Part shown: one piece after another, positions 1 through 8,386 of the stretch
Layout: the number at the start of each line of letters is the position of its first letter
Numbering within the stretch: position 1 is the stretch's first letter
NCBI RefSeq assembly: GCF_000622005.1
Contig: NZ_JHWV01000001.1
Location: forward strand, 252,594 to 316,593
Reading direction: 5' to 3'
Source: Anaerovibrio sp. RM50
GTDB taxonomy: Bacteria; Bacillota; Negativicutes; Selenomonadales; Selenomonadaceae
Length of the DNA: 64,000 bases
Notes under the pieces: model-generated
Database searches by the model: none
What the model was told of the DNA's origin: nothing
Seen by the model: the letters and a program-made list of their open reading frames with translations, nothing else
Program-made: the position numbers and the translations under genes

Positions 1-662
1 AAATCCCCAAATTTTAATATGCCCACAATAGATTCATTGTTCACATTTACTTTTTTATCTGCCTGCAAATCCCTGGTATCCTGCTCAATTATCTGAGTAG
101 TTGGGCTAAGTACCGTAAAGGTAACACCCTTGCCAAAATCCAGCACATCATCGGCCTTTACCTTTATCTGCTTGGTGCCCTGGGCCTTTGCCGCCTTTAA
201 GGCATTGCGGAAAGCAGCGCTGGCAGAGGGGATACCATTATGAATCAGTTCCGTAACCCCATATTTTTTGATCACCTTGGCCGCCTTGCCAATGTGATCT
301 GCATGGGCATGGGTCATAATCAGCTTGTCAATATGGGTAATGCCTTCCTTGTCAAGTGCCGCAAAAAGCTGAGTGTTTTCCTCGTTCTTGCGGTTCTCCT
401 CCCGATATTTGTCGTCACCGGTATCAATGAGGATAATCTGCTCCCCCGTATTGATAAGAATGGCATCTCCCTGGCCCACATCAAGGACCTTGACTACAAG
501 CTTCCCCTGAATCCCGGGCTGGTCCTGTGCCTCCGCCGCAGCTGAATTTCCTGAATTATCCGAAGTGGCACCGCCGGAAACAGCCCCCTGACTACAGCCA
601 GATACCAGCATAGCCAGAGTCATAACCATTACGGCGAGATATTTATATATTCTTTTAATCAC
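1..662 (-). CDS. Metallo-beta-lactamase-fold lipoprotein (ComEC/Rec2 C-terminal-like), 3' end outside window
   Basis: Reading the minus strand from a GTG at 662 gives an uninterrupted frame to the window edge (about 220 codons). The N-terminus is basic and then hydrophobic and ends in LVSGC, a lipobox, so the protein is probably a lipoprotein attached to the outer face of the cytoplasmic membrane. After a Ser/Ala-rich linker come KVLDVGQGDAILI and later THAHADHIG, the hallmark motifs of the metallo-beta-lactamase domain found at the C-terminus of ComEC and in stand-alone secreted relatives. Such proteins are presumed metal-dependent hydrolases or nucleases; the substrate cannot be told from sequence. 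It starts 13 bases after the stop of the small membrane protein upstream and is probably co-transcribed with it. The start is chosen because no other start codon lies between that stop and the signal sequence. Confidence 0.8.
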   Translation of the reverse strand, partial: MIKRIYKYLAVMVMTLAMLVSGCSQGAVSGGATSDNSGNSAAAEAQDQPGIQGKLVVKVLDVGQGDAILINTGEQIILIDTGDDKYREENRKNEENTQLFAALDKEGITHIDKLIMTHAHADHIGKAAKVIKKYGVTELIHNGIPSASAAFRNALKAAKAQGTKQIKVKADDVLDFGKGVTFTVLSPTTQIIEQDTRDLQADKKVNVNNESIVGILKFGD

Positions 663-675
663 CTTGTCACCGACC

Positions 676-858
676 TTATCGTTTATTGCGCACATTGACC
701 ACATAGAGTCTGATGCCAAGCATAATAAGCCATGCCACAACGCTGACTATCACCACATAATCAATGGTCTGCAAGTCGCTGAAATTTGTCATGGCCAAGA
801 CCGCCACAATAAGCACCAGCATCAGCCAGTCAGATTTATTCATACCTTCTATCTTCAT
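676..858 (-). CDS. Small two-helix membrane protein of unknown function
   Basis: A 60-residue protein beginning MKIEGMNKSDW. It has two hydrophobic stretches, roughly residues 12-24 and 31-52, separated by a short polar loop (FSDLQTID), and a basic tail RNKR. The start is the ATG six bases after a GGAGG Shine-Dalgarno; a longer frame upstream has no such signal. It lies directly before the metallo-beta-lactamase lipoprotein and behind its own promoter. I do not recognise a family; a membrane partner for the lipoprotein is possible but only inferred from adjacency. Confidence 0.65.
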   Translation of the reverse strand: MKIEGMNKSDWLMLVLIVAVLAMTNFSDLQTIDYVVIVSVVAWLIMLGIRLYVVNVRNKR

Positions 859-918
859 AAAAAGCCTCCAAAAACAACAACAATAATCCACGTTCATCAC
901 GAACACAGATACTGTATA

Positions 919-947
919 ATTATAACACTTTTAAATAATAAAAACAA
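919..947 (-). promoter_or_regulatory. Sigma-A type promoter for the small membrane protein / lipoprotein pair
   Basis: On the minus strand TTGTTT (942-947) is followed after 17 bases by a perfect TATAAT (919-924). The -35 lies in the T tract of the arginine-operon terminator, so one operon ends where the next begins. Confidence 0.6.
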
Positions 948-979
948 AAAGCGGGGCGGAGAATTAACTCTGCCTCGCT
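940..979 (-). terminator. Intrinsic terminator of the arginine operon
   Basis: A 12-base stem (968-979 with 950-961, 10 of 12 positions paired, six-base TTAATT loop) is followed on the minus strand by a T-rich tract. It lies 45 bases after the argH stop. Confidence 0.8.
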
Positions 980-1024
980 ATTGTTTTATTACAACATACA
1001 GTGCACCAATGCGGTACACCGGCT

Positions 1025-2455
1025 TTACAGTCTCACGGAAATCTGTTTAAAAGCCTTGGCTTCCACCAATGTTGTTTCACTATTAATAATATCTGCAGCA
1101 AGCTTAAGCTGCATGTCCACCTGGCTGTAGGAGGTACCGCCATAGGAGTTGCGATTCTTTACGCAGGTCTCCGGACTGATGGCATCGTAAATATCCTCCT
1201 CAAAGAGCTCGGACAGCTCCTTGAACTCCGCCATGGACATATCTGCCAGCCACTTGTTTTCCTCAATGCAGTGATGAACTGCCTTCCCCGATACGGCATG
1301 GGCCTGTCTGAATGGCATGCCCTTCTTTACCAGATAATCCGCCAAATCCGTAGCATTGGAAAAATCCTCTGCCACCGCCCGGCGCATTACCTCAGGGCGA
1401 ACCTTCATTCCCCGCATAATACGGGCATATACTACCAGACTGAACTTGATGGTATCAATGGTATCAAATATACCCTCCTTATCCTCCTGAAGGTCCTTGT
1501 TGTACGCAAGGGGCAGCCCCTTTACAGTGCTGAGCATAGCCATCAGGTGACCAACCACTCTGCCTGTTTTGCCGCGAACCAACTCCGATACATCAGGATT
1601 CTTTTTCTGAGGCATCATGGAGGAACCGGTACAATGGGCATCATCCAGTTCAATGAAAAAGAACTCCCTGGAGCACCAAAGGATTGTTTCCTCGCTGAGC
1701 CTTGACAGATGAACCATCAAAATAGAGGCTGCTGACAAAAATTCCATAATATAGTCGCGATCAGAAACCGCATCAAGGCTGTTGGAATAAATATTGTCAA
1801 AATTCAACTGCTCTGCCACGAATTTTCTGTCAATAGGGAAGGTGGTGCCAGCCAAAGCCCCAGCTCCAAGAGGCATGATATCACAGCGCTCATATACCCC
1901 CGTAAAGCGGTCAAAATCCCGCTTCAGCATGGAGAAATAGGCCATCATGTGGTGGGAGAACAAAATTGGCTGGGCCCGCTGGAGGTGGGTGTATCCCGGC
2001 ATAATAACATCACTGTATTTTTCTGCCGTCTCCACCAAAGCCTTCTGCATATCCAAAATCAGCTTCTGGACCTCCACCACCTGGCGGCGAATAAACATAT
2101 GGGTGTCCAGTGCCACCTGGTCATTACGGCTGCGGGCTGTATGCAGTCTGCCGCCGGCATCACCAATGGCATCTGTAAGGCGCTTTTCAATATTCATGTG
2201 AATATCTTCCAGAGCCACCTTAAAGGAGAAGTTACCCTCTTCTATCTTCTTGTATATGTCTTTCAGACCGGCGATAATTGCATCACGATCCCCATCGGAT
2301 ATAATGCCTACCTTGGCCAGCATGGTGGCATGGGCAATGGAGCCCGCTATATCCTCAGTGTACATCCGCTTGTCAAAATCTATTGAAGCCTGAAAATCAT
2401 TTATCATCTCATCGGTGGACTTGGAAAAACGTCCTCCCCAGAGCTGCTCAGCCAT
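1025..2455 (-). CDS. argH: Argininosuccinate lyase
   Basis: Cleaves argininosuccinate to arginine and fumarate, the last step of arginine synthesis, in the cytoplasm as a homotetramer. The 476-residue length is normal for the fumarase/aspartase superfamily enzyme. Visible motifs are HTARSRNDQ (about 105-113), the substrate-binding region, and the superfamily signature GSSMMPQKKNP (about 277-287), whose flexible loop carries the catalytic serine. It is the last gene of the argCJBDFGH operon; its start lies one base beyond the argG stop region (2457), so translation is likely coupled. Followed by a strong terminator. Confidence 0.97.
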   Translation of the reverse strand: MAEQLWGGRFSKSTDEMINDFQASIDFDKRMYTEDIAGSIAHATMLAKVGIISDGDRDAIIAGLKDIYKKIEEGNFSFKVALEDIHMNIEKRLTDAIGDAGGRLHTARSRNDQVALDTHMFIRRQVVEVQKLILDMQKALVETAEKYSDVIMPGYTHLQRAQPILFSHHMMAYFSMLKRDFDRFTGVYERCDIMPLGAGALAGTTFPIDRKFVAEQLNFDNIYSNSLDAVSDRDYIMEFLSAASILMVHLSRLSEETILWCSREFFFIELDDAHCTGSSMMPQKKNPDVSELVRGKTGRVVGHLMAMLSTVKGLPLAYNKDLQEDKEGIFDTIDTIKFSLVVYARIMRGMKVRPEVMRRAVAEDFSNATDLADYLVKKGMPFRQAHAVSGKAVHHCIEENKWLADMSMAEFKELSELFEEDIYDAISPETCVKNRNSYGGTSYSQVDMQLKLAADIINSETTLVEAKAFKQISVRL

Positions 2456-2456
2456 A

Positions 2457-3668
2457 TTATTTACCTGCCTTTTCCTGCATAAGTGCCCGTACCTTCAGTG
2501 GGAGGCCGAAGAGATTAATGAAGCCCTCGGCATCAGCCTGATTGTATACATGGTCCTCCTCGAAGGTTACAAATTCCTGATTATAGAGGGAATATGGGGA
2601 CTTGGCACCGGCACTCATAATGTTGCCCTTGTAGAGCTTCAGCTTAACAGTACCGGTAACGCTCTCCTGGGTGCTGTCAACAAATGCAGACAGAGCCTCA
2701 CGAAGCTGACAGAACCACATGCCATCGTAAACCAGCTCACCAAAGCGGATAGCCACACCCTCCTTGAAATGATAGGTGGCACGGTCAAGGCACAGATACT
2801 CCAGCTCACGATGAGCATAGTAGAGAATTGCTCCGCCCGGATTCTCATAAACACCACGGGACTTCATGCCAACCAGACGATTCTCACAAATATCCACGAT
2901 TCCAACGCCATTACGGGCACCGATTTCATTCAGCTTGTTCAGAAGATCCACAGCTCCCATGCGCTCACCGTTTACAGCAACAGGAACACCCTTTTCGAAG
3001 CAAACAGTCAGCTCCTCAGGCTTATCAGGAGCATCCTCCGGAGCCTTGGAAACCAGGAACATTTCATTATTTGGAGCATTCCAAGGGTCTTCCAGATCAG
3101 AACCCTCATGGGAAAGATGCCAAATGTTCTTGTCCATGGAATACTTCTTGTTGTCAGTAGGAATATCAATGTTGTGAGCCTTGGCATACTCAATCTCCTG
3201 GGTACGGGAAAGGAGCTCCCACTCACGCCATGGAGCAATGATAGCCATATTTGGTGCCAGAGCCTTTACAGTCAGCTCAAAACGCACCTGGTCGTTGCCC
3301 TTGCCGGTGGCACCATGGGCAATGGCGTCAGCACCTTCCTGCTTTGCAATCTCCACCAGCTTCTTGGCAATCAGTGGACGGGCAAAGGAAGTACCCAGAA
3401 GATACTTGCCCTCATATACAGCACCAGCCTTCAGAGTAGGCCATACATACTCAGTGAGGAATTCCTCGGTGAGATCGGCGATGTAGCACTTGGAAGCGCC
3501 GGAACGCAGGGCCTTGTCGTGAATAGCCTGCATATCGTCCCCCTGGCCGATATCTGCACAGCAAGCGATAACCTCGCAGCCGCCATAGTTTTCCTTTAAC
3601 CACGGAATAATAACGGAGGTGTCCAAGCCACCGGAATATGCCAATACAACCTTCTTAATCTCTGCCAT
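2457..3668 (-). CDS. argG: Argininosuccinate synthase
   Basis: Joins citrulline and aspartate with ATP to give argininosuccinate. The N-terminus [19 protein letters not shown] contains the PP-loop (SGGLDTS) of the N-type ATP pyrophosphatases. The 403-residue length is typical. The open frame extends 58 codons further upstream, but that part is the palindromic intergenic repeat read as protein, and the ATG at 3668 sits 9 bases after an AAGGAG ribosome site, so it is the start. The upstream gene is argF; the gap holds the repeat. Confidence 0.97.
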   Translation of the reverse strand: MAEIKKVVLAYSGGLDTSVIIPWLKENYGGCEVIACCADIGQGDDMQAIHDKALRSGASKCYIADLTEEFLTEYVWPTLKAGAVYEGKYLLGTSFARPLIAKKLVEIAKQEGADAIAHGATGKGNDQVRFELTVKALAPNMAIIAPWREWELLSRTQEIEYAKAHNIDIPTDNKKYSMDKNIWHLSHEGSDLEDPWNAPNNEMFLVSKAPEDAPDKPEELTVCFEKGVPVAVNGERMGAVDLLNKLNEIGARNGVGIVDICENRLVGMKSRGVYENPGGAILYYAHRELEYLCLDRATYHFKEGVAIRFGELVYDGMWFCQLREALSAFVDSTQESVTGTVKLKLYKGNIMSAGAKSPYSLYNQEFVTFEEDHVYNQADAEGFINLFGLPLKVRALMQEKAGK

Positions 3669-3697
3669 AATCATTATCTCCTTTGCAATTGTTTTTA

Positions 3698-3772
3698 CCT
3701 CATCCGAGCGCTTTGCGCCCACCGACGGAGCTTTGCTCCTAGTACCCTTGGGTGCTTCCCCAAAGGGGAAGG
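3698..3772. repeat. Intergenic palindromic repeat, copy A (argF-argG gap)
   Basis: Runs from CCTCATCCG to GGGGAAGGC. It has three parts: an inner palindrome built on GCGCTTTGCGC, a middle block containing CTAGTACCCTTGGGTGC, and an end hairpin CTTCCCC-AAA-GGGGAAG. The same blocks recur inverted at 7016-7085 and in a short form at 8339-8382. All three copies fall in gaps of the arginine operon. It has no coding sense of its own, although it happens to keep the argG frame open. Confidence 0.85.
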
Positions 3773-3777
3773 CTATT

Positions 3778-4710
3778 TTAGTCTCCCATGAGAAGGGCCA
3801 TAATGGCCTTCTGGGTGTGGAGACGGTTCTCTGCTTCATCAAATATTACATCGGCGTAAGCCTCCATAATCTCATCAGTGATTTCCTCACCCCGGTATGC
3901 CGGCAGACAGTGCATTACGATAACACGCTTGTCTGCTTCTTTAAGGAGCTCAGCATTGACCTGATAATCCTTGAAGATTTTTTTGCGCTCATCGTGCTCT
4001 GCTTCCTGTCCCATGCTGGCCCAGGTGTCGGTAACCACAATATCTGCCCCCCTGGCAGCCTCAAATGGATCTGTTACCAGCTTAATGGATGCGCCAGTTT
4101 CCTTGGCATCCTCAATGGCGTTTTTCATCACCTGTGAATCCGGCTCATAGCCCTTTGGGGTGGCAGCCACAAATTCCATACCAGCCTTGGCACAGCCATA
4201 CATATAGGAGTTGGTCATGTTGTTGCCGTCACCTACATAAGCCATCTTCAGGCCCTTGAGATTCTTGCCCTTATGCTCCTGGATAGTTAGAAGGTCAGTC
4301 AGAACCTGACAAGGGTGTAAAAGGTCTGTCAGGGCGTTAATTACCGGTACATCAGACCACTGGGCAAATTCCTCTACCCTATCGTGGCCGAAGGTACGAA
4401 TCATAATGCCGTCCAGATAACGGGACATAACCCTTGCGGTGTCCTTAATAGGCTCCCCGCGACCCAGCTGTAAATCACGGTTGGACAGGAACAGGGCCTG
4501 GCCTCCCAGCTGGTACATACCAGTCTCAAAGGACAAACGGGTACGGGTCGAGGACTTTTCAAAAATCATGCCCAAAGTCTTTCCCTTCAAAAGGTGGTGT
4601 TCAATACCAGCCTTCTGCTTGGCCTTCAGCTCGTGTCCCAAAGCCAATATTTCATTTACCTCATCCACGGACAAATCATGAATGGAGAGTAAATCCTTGC
4701 CTTTCAACAT
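3778..4710 (-). CDS. argF: Ornithine carbamoyltransferase
   Basis: Transfers the carbamoyl group from carbamoyl phosphate to ornithine, giving citrulline. The 310-residue protein shows the carbamoyl-phosphate site STRTR (about residue 54), [11 protein letters not shown] and the ornithine-side [10 protein letters not shown] near the C-terminus, so it is an ornithine rather than an aspartate carbamoyltransferase. The start ATG follows GGAGG at 8 bases. It lies between argD (107-base gap) and argG in the operon. The anabolic role is favoured by the company of the whole biosynthetic set; no arcA or arcC is present. Confidence 0.96.
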   Translation of the reverse strand: MLKGKDLLSIHDLSVDEVNEILALGHELKAKQKAGIEHHLLKGKTLGMIFEKSSTRTRLSFETGMYQLGGQALFLSNRDLQLGRGEPIKDTARVMSRYLDGIMIRTFGHDRVEEFAQWSDVPVINALTDLLHPCQVLTDLLTIQEHKGKNLKGLKMAYVGDGNNMTNSYMYGCAKAGMEFVAATPKGYEPDSQVMKNAIEDAKETGASIKLVTDPFEAARGADIVVTDTWASMGQEAEHDERKKIFKDYQVNAELLKEADKRVIVMHCLPAYRGEEITDEIMEAYADVIFDEAENRLHTQKAIMALLMGD

Positions 4711-4817
4711 CTATCTAACCTCCCAGTATTCCATATTGTTGCGAATACTTTTGTATGCCAACAGTATATATTATACTACAGTTTTCGTATATTTTCATCC
4801 GATTGCATATTCGTATA

Positions 4818-6011
4818 CTACTCAAAATCAGGCAACACGCTTTCCAAAATGTCACATACTTCATCAATATGTTCCTCGGTCACAATAAGTGGTGGAACAA
4901 ATCTCAGCACATTGCCGGCGGTGCAATTAATGATAGCACCCTTTTCCAGACAGGCATTTACAATATCCCTTCCCGGCTTGGTAAGCTCCATGCCCAAAAT
5001 AAGGCCCATGCCCCGTACCTCTTTAATGAGGGACGGGAATTTGCTCTGAAATTTCTCCAGACGGGATTTCATATAATCTCCCATTAACTCCACATTTTTG
5101 AGGAACTTGTCATCCCCCACCAGATCCAGCACCACATTGGCTGCAGCACAGGCCAGAGGATTGCCACCAAAGGTGGAACCATGATCTCCTGCATGGAATA
5201 CTGAGGCCACTTTGTCACTGGCAATAAAGGCGCCGATTGGCACGCCACCGGCCAATCCCTTGGCCAGGGTTACAATATCCGGCTGCACACCAAACTTTTC
5301 GTAGGTGAAAAACTTTCCGCTGCGGCCGATGCCGGTCTGAATCTCATCAAATATAAGCAGTGCGTTGTACTTATTACAAAGCTCACGGACTTTGGTTAAA
5401 TAAGCACTGTCTGGAACATGAACGCCGCCTTCCCCCTGAATGGGTTCCAGCATAACTGCCGCTGTTTTATTACTCATCAGCTTTTCCAGGGCCTCAATGT
5501 CATTATAAGGCACATAGTCAAAGCCCTCAGGAAGCGGGCCGAAGCCCTCCTGATACTTTGGCTGTCCCGTTGCCGTCAAGGTGGCAATGGTGCGGCCATG
5601 GAAGCTGTGAATAGCTGTAATAATCTGGGACTTATCTGCATCAATGCTATGGGCATACTTGCGGGCCAGTTTAATAGCTCCCTCGTTGGCCTCAGCCCCG
5701 GAATTGCCAAAGAACACCTTGTTAAGTCCGCTTAACTTGGTGAGCTTCTCCGCTGCATCAGCCTGCACCTGGGTATAGTAGAGATTGGAGCAGTGAATCA
5801 TTTTCCCCGCCTGTTCAGCCACCGCCTTTACCAGCTGAGGGTGATTGTGCCCCAAAACATTTACTGCAATACCCCCCAGAAAATCGATGTATTTCTTCCC
5901 CTGGGTGTCGTAAACATATACCCCGTTGCCATGGTCCAGAACAATTTTGTATCGGGCAAAAACCGGAAGATAATCTCTGGCGTCCTTTTCATAAATCTGT
6001 TCATCAGTCAT
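4818..6011 (-). CDS. argD: Acetylornithine aminotransferase
   Basis: Class III PLP-dependent transaminase converting N-acetylglutamate semialdehyde to N-acetylornithine with glutamate as donor. Family motifs include GGIAVNVLGHNHP, the phosphate-binding FFGNSGAEANE, the cofactor-binding LLIFDEIQTGIGRSG and the lysine-containing TLAKGLAGGVPIGA. The start chosen (MTDEQIYEKD, 397 residues) lies 9 bases after an AAGGG site. An ATG six codons upstream would place that site inside the coding sequence. Such enzymes often also act as succinyldiaminopimelate aminotransferases, which could help the lysine/DAP pathway, but this cannot be judged here. Confidence 0.95.
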   Translation of the reverse strand: MTDEQIYEKDARDYLPVFARYKIVLDHGNGVYVYDTQGKKYIDFLGGIAVNVLGHNHPQLVKAVAEQAGKMIHCSNLYYTQVQADAAEKLTKLSGLNKVFFGNSGAEANEGAIKLARKYAHSIDADKSQIITAIHSFHGRTIATLTATGQPKYQEGFGPLPEGFDYVPYNDIEALEKLMSNKTAAVMLEPIQGEGGVHVPDSAYLTKVRELCNKYNALLIFDEIQTGIGRSGKFFTYEKFGVQPDIVTLAKGLAGGVPIGAFIASDKVASVFHAGDHGSTFGGNPLACAAANVVLDLVGDDKFLKNVELMGDYMKSRLEKFQSKFPSLIKEVRGMGLILGMELTKPGRDIVNACLEKGAIINCTAGNVLRFVPPLIVTEEHIDEVCDILESVLPDFE

Positions 6012-6110
6012 ATATGTACACCCTTTCATTCTTTAAATGGATAAAATGCTAAATTATTCAATTAATTAACCATTCAATCTCTTAAACGTTAAGTTAATAT
6101 ACTTGCTAAA

Positions 6111-6998
6111 TCACTTTATAACCTGGGTACCAATACCACTGGAGGTCAGCAACTCCAATATAATGGAGTGGGGCTGACGGCCGTCTATAATGTGAACTTT
6201 GTTGGTACCGCTTTCAATGGACTTCAGACATGCCTCAATTTTTGGAATCATGCCCCCGGAGATTATTCCGGTCTTGATATAGTCCTTGGCCTCCGCCACA
6301 GTCAGGGTGGATATGAAGGTATCCTTGTCCTCAAAATCCTTATAAACCCCTTCAGTATCCGTAAGGAGCAGCAATTTTTCCGCCTTCAGGGCACCGGCAA
6401 TTTCCGCCGCCACATAATCGGCGTTAATATTGTAGCTTTCACCGTCCTCACCCACGCCTATTGGGGCGATAACGGGAATGTAGCCATTATCCAGCAGGGT
6501 ATCCAAAATGGAAGTATCAATGGAAGCCACCTGCCCCACATAGCCAATGTCCACATCGGCCTGCTTGCCGGCCTCATCATATACTGTGGCCAGCTTCTTG
6601 GAGGCTTTAATCAGTCCCGCATCCTTGCCGCTGAGGCCCACTGCCTTAACGCCACGGCAATTAAGCATATTTACAATATCAGAGTTTACCTTGCCGTCAA
6701 GGACCATCTCCGCAATTTCCACCGTTTCCTCATCGGTTACCCTGAGGCCGCTGACAAAGGCAGACTGTTTGCCCACCTTCTTTAAAAAATGGGTAATATC
6801 CGGGCCGCCGCCGTGTACGATTACAGGCCGCATGCCCACATATTTCAGGAGACTAACATCCTCCATTACCTTCTGCTTTAATTCTTCATTTATCATGGCA
6901 TTGCCGCCGTACTTAATGACGATGGTTTTGCCGTAAAATTCCTGTATGTAGGGCAGGGCCTCAATAAGGGTTCCCGCCCGTTTTTCTGCATCTAACAT
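6111..6998 (-). CDS. argB: Acetylglutamate kinase
   Basis: Phosphorylates N-acetylglutamate, the second step of the pathway and usually the arginine feedback point in organisms with the acetyl cycle. The 295-residue amino-acid-kinase-fold protein shows KYGGNAM (about 29-35), the VHGGGPDI glycine loop and the C-terminal SGGMIPKIEACL. The N-terminal helix that carries arginine sensitivity in feedback-inhibited enzymes appears present (LIEALPYIQEFYGK), so inhibition by arginine is plausible. It is between argJ and argD; the 112-base gap before the argD stop side is AT-rich with no clear terminator. Confidence 0.96.
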   Translation of the reverse strand: MLDAEKRAGTLIEALPYIQEFYGKTIVIKYGGNAMINEELKQKVMEDVSLLKYVGMRPVIVHGGGPDITHFLKKVGKQSAFVSGLRVTDEETVEIAEMVLDGKVNSDIVNMLNCRGVKAVGLSGKDAGLIKASKKLATVYDEAGKQADVDIGYVGQVASIDTSILDTLLDNGYIPVIAPIGVGEDGESYNINADYVAAEIAGALKAEKLLLLTDTEGVYKDFEDKDTFISTLTVAEAKDYIKTGIISGGMIPKIEACLKSIESGTNKVHIIDGRQPHSIILELLTSSGIGTQVIK

Positions 6999-7015
6999 AC
7001 CTATTCTCCTTTACT

Positions 7016-7085
7016 GCCTTCCCCTCTGGGGAAGCACCCAAGGGTACTAGGGCAAAGCCCGTCGGTGCCCGAAGGGCGGATGAGG
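7016..7085. repeat. Intergenic palindromic repeat, copy B (argJ-argB gap)
   Basis: The inverted version of copy A: GCCTTCCCC, CTGGGGAAG, the CACCCAAGGGTACTAG block, a GGGC-rich palindrome and CGGATGAGG. It fills nearly the whole gap between argJ and argB, ending three bases before the argJ stop. Confidence 0.85.
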
Positions 7086-7088
7086 TCA

Positions 7089-8300
7089 TCAGGTGTGATA
7101 CTCACCGTTAATTTTTACATACTCATAGGAGAAATCACAGCTCCACACAGTGGCAGCAGCATCTCCCATTCCCATTTCCACATTAATATCAATATCATGC
7201 ATGGCCATTACCTTGGAAAGCTCCTCCATATCAAATTCCGCTCCCAGGCCATTGGCGTAAACAGTAATATCACCAAATTTAATAACAGTCTTTTCCGGCA
7301 CCATTGGAACCCCTGCATAGCCCACAGCACAGATTACCCGGCCCCAGTTAGGGTCCTCACCGAAAAAGGCTGTTTTAACAAGGGGTGACTTGGCAATGCT
7401 CATGGCCACAGTCTTGGCATCCTCAAAGGTCTTGGTGCCATGTACATTAATGGTAAGGAACTTGGTGGCTCCTTCGCCGTCTGCAGCAATCCGCTTGGAC
7501 AGCTCCTGACAGATGGTCTTTAAGGAATCATAGAATACTTTATAATCCTCAGTCCCCTCCTTGATTTCTGCATTGCCGGCCTCACCATTAGCCAGAACCA
7601 GCACGGTGTCATTGGTACTCATATCACCGTCCACGGAAATCATATTGAAGGAAACCTCCACGATGTCAGACAAGGTCTTTTGCAGGAGAGGTGCAGCGAT
7701 GTTGGCATCCGTGGAAATATAGCAAAGCATGGTAGCCATATTTGGCTGAATCATGCCAGAGCCCTTTGCAATAGCTCCAAAGCGAACTTCCTTGCCCCCG
7801 ATCTGTACGGCGAAGGAACAGGCCTTGGAATAGGTATCAGTGGTAATAATGGCGTTTCCGGCATTCACACTGCCATCCTCAGAAAGCTCAGCTGCAGCCG
7901 CCTTAATACCATCTGCCATCTTGTCCATAGGCAGATTAACACCAATAATGCCAGTGGAACCAACAAATACATCATAAGGATCACATCCCAGCTCAGTAGC
8001 TGCCAGCTTGGCCATTTTCTGGGCATTCTTCAGCCCCACTTCGCCGGTGCAGGCATTGGCACAGCCGGCATTTGCCACAATAGCATGAGCCTTGCCGTTC
8101 TTAAGATGTTCCTTATCCACAATAACCGGAGCCGCTGCCACGGCATTTTTTGTAAATACGCCAGCTATAGCTGCTTCCTTTTCAGTATATATCAACGCCA
8201 AATCAAGATTACCGCTCTTTTTTATACCAGCCTTAACACCGGCAGCCTTAAAGCCCTTGGGGAAGGTTACGCCGGCCTTTGCACTTTTTTCAGAAAACAT
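7089..8300 (-). CDS. argJ: Bifunctional glutamate N-acetyltransferase / ornithine acetyltransferase
   Basis: Recycles the acetyl group from N-acetylornithine to glutamate and may also make N-acetylglutamate from acetyl-CoA. The 403-residue precursor belongs to the Ntn-like ArgJ family and is expected to cleave itself between Ala189 and Thr190 in SGMIQPNMATMLCYIS; Thr190 then becomes the N-terminal nucleophile of the beta chain. Its presence explains why no argA or argE is in the operon. GSTGIIGVNLP (about 114-124) is another family motif. Whether it is mono- or bifunctional cannot be settled from sequence. Confidence 0.95.
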   Translation of the reverse strand: MFSEKSAKAGVTFPKGFKAAGVKAGIKKSGNLDLALIYTEKEAAIAGVFTKNAVAAAPVIVDKEHLKNGKAHAIVANAGCANACTGEVGLKNAQKMAKLAATELGCDPYDVFVGSTGIIGVNLPMDKMADGIKAAAAELSEDGSVNAGNAIITTDTYSKACSFAVQIGGKEVRFGAIAKGSGMIQPNMATMLCYISTDANIAAPLLQKTLSDIVEVSFNMISVDGDMSTNDTVLVLANGEAGNAEIKEGTEDYKVFYDSLKTICQELSKRIAADGEGATKFLTINVHGTKTFEDAKTVAMSIAKSPLVKTAFFGEDPNWGRVICAVGYAGVPMVPEKTVIKFGDITVYANGLGAEFDMEELSKVMAMHDIDINVEMGMGDAAATVWSCDFSYEYVKINGEYHT

Positions 8301-8338
8301 ACTTAATTCCTCCTATATAATTCAACAAGCTATTATGA

Positions 8339-8382
8339 CCTCATCCGTCAGCTACGCTGACACCTTCCCCATAGGGGAAGGC
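8339..8382. repeat. Intergenic palindromic repeat, short copy C (argC-argJ gap)
   Basis: CCTCATCCG followed by the palindrome GTCAGCTACGCTGAC and the hairpin CCTTCCCC-ATA-GGGGAAGG. It lacks the middle block of copies A and B. It ends four bases before the argC stop. Confidence 0.85.
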
Positions 8383-8386
8383 TTTC

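Noticed and set aside
2415-3599. Long plus-strand frame of 394 codons opposite argG/argH
   Set aside because: It is antisense to two genes with unmistakable family motifs, has no ribosome site and reads as a reverse-frame shadow.
3669-3842. N-terminal extension of ArgG
   Set aside because: The extension is translated intergenic repeat; the true start at 3668 has a good ribosome site and gives the normal ArgG length.
4740-4817. ARG-box-like sequences in the argD-argF gap
   Set aside because: TGCATATTCGTATAC and GCGAATACTTTTGTATGC match the operator core at only about half the positions, no better than expected in AT-rich DNA.
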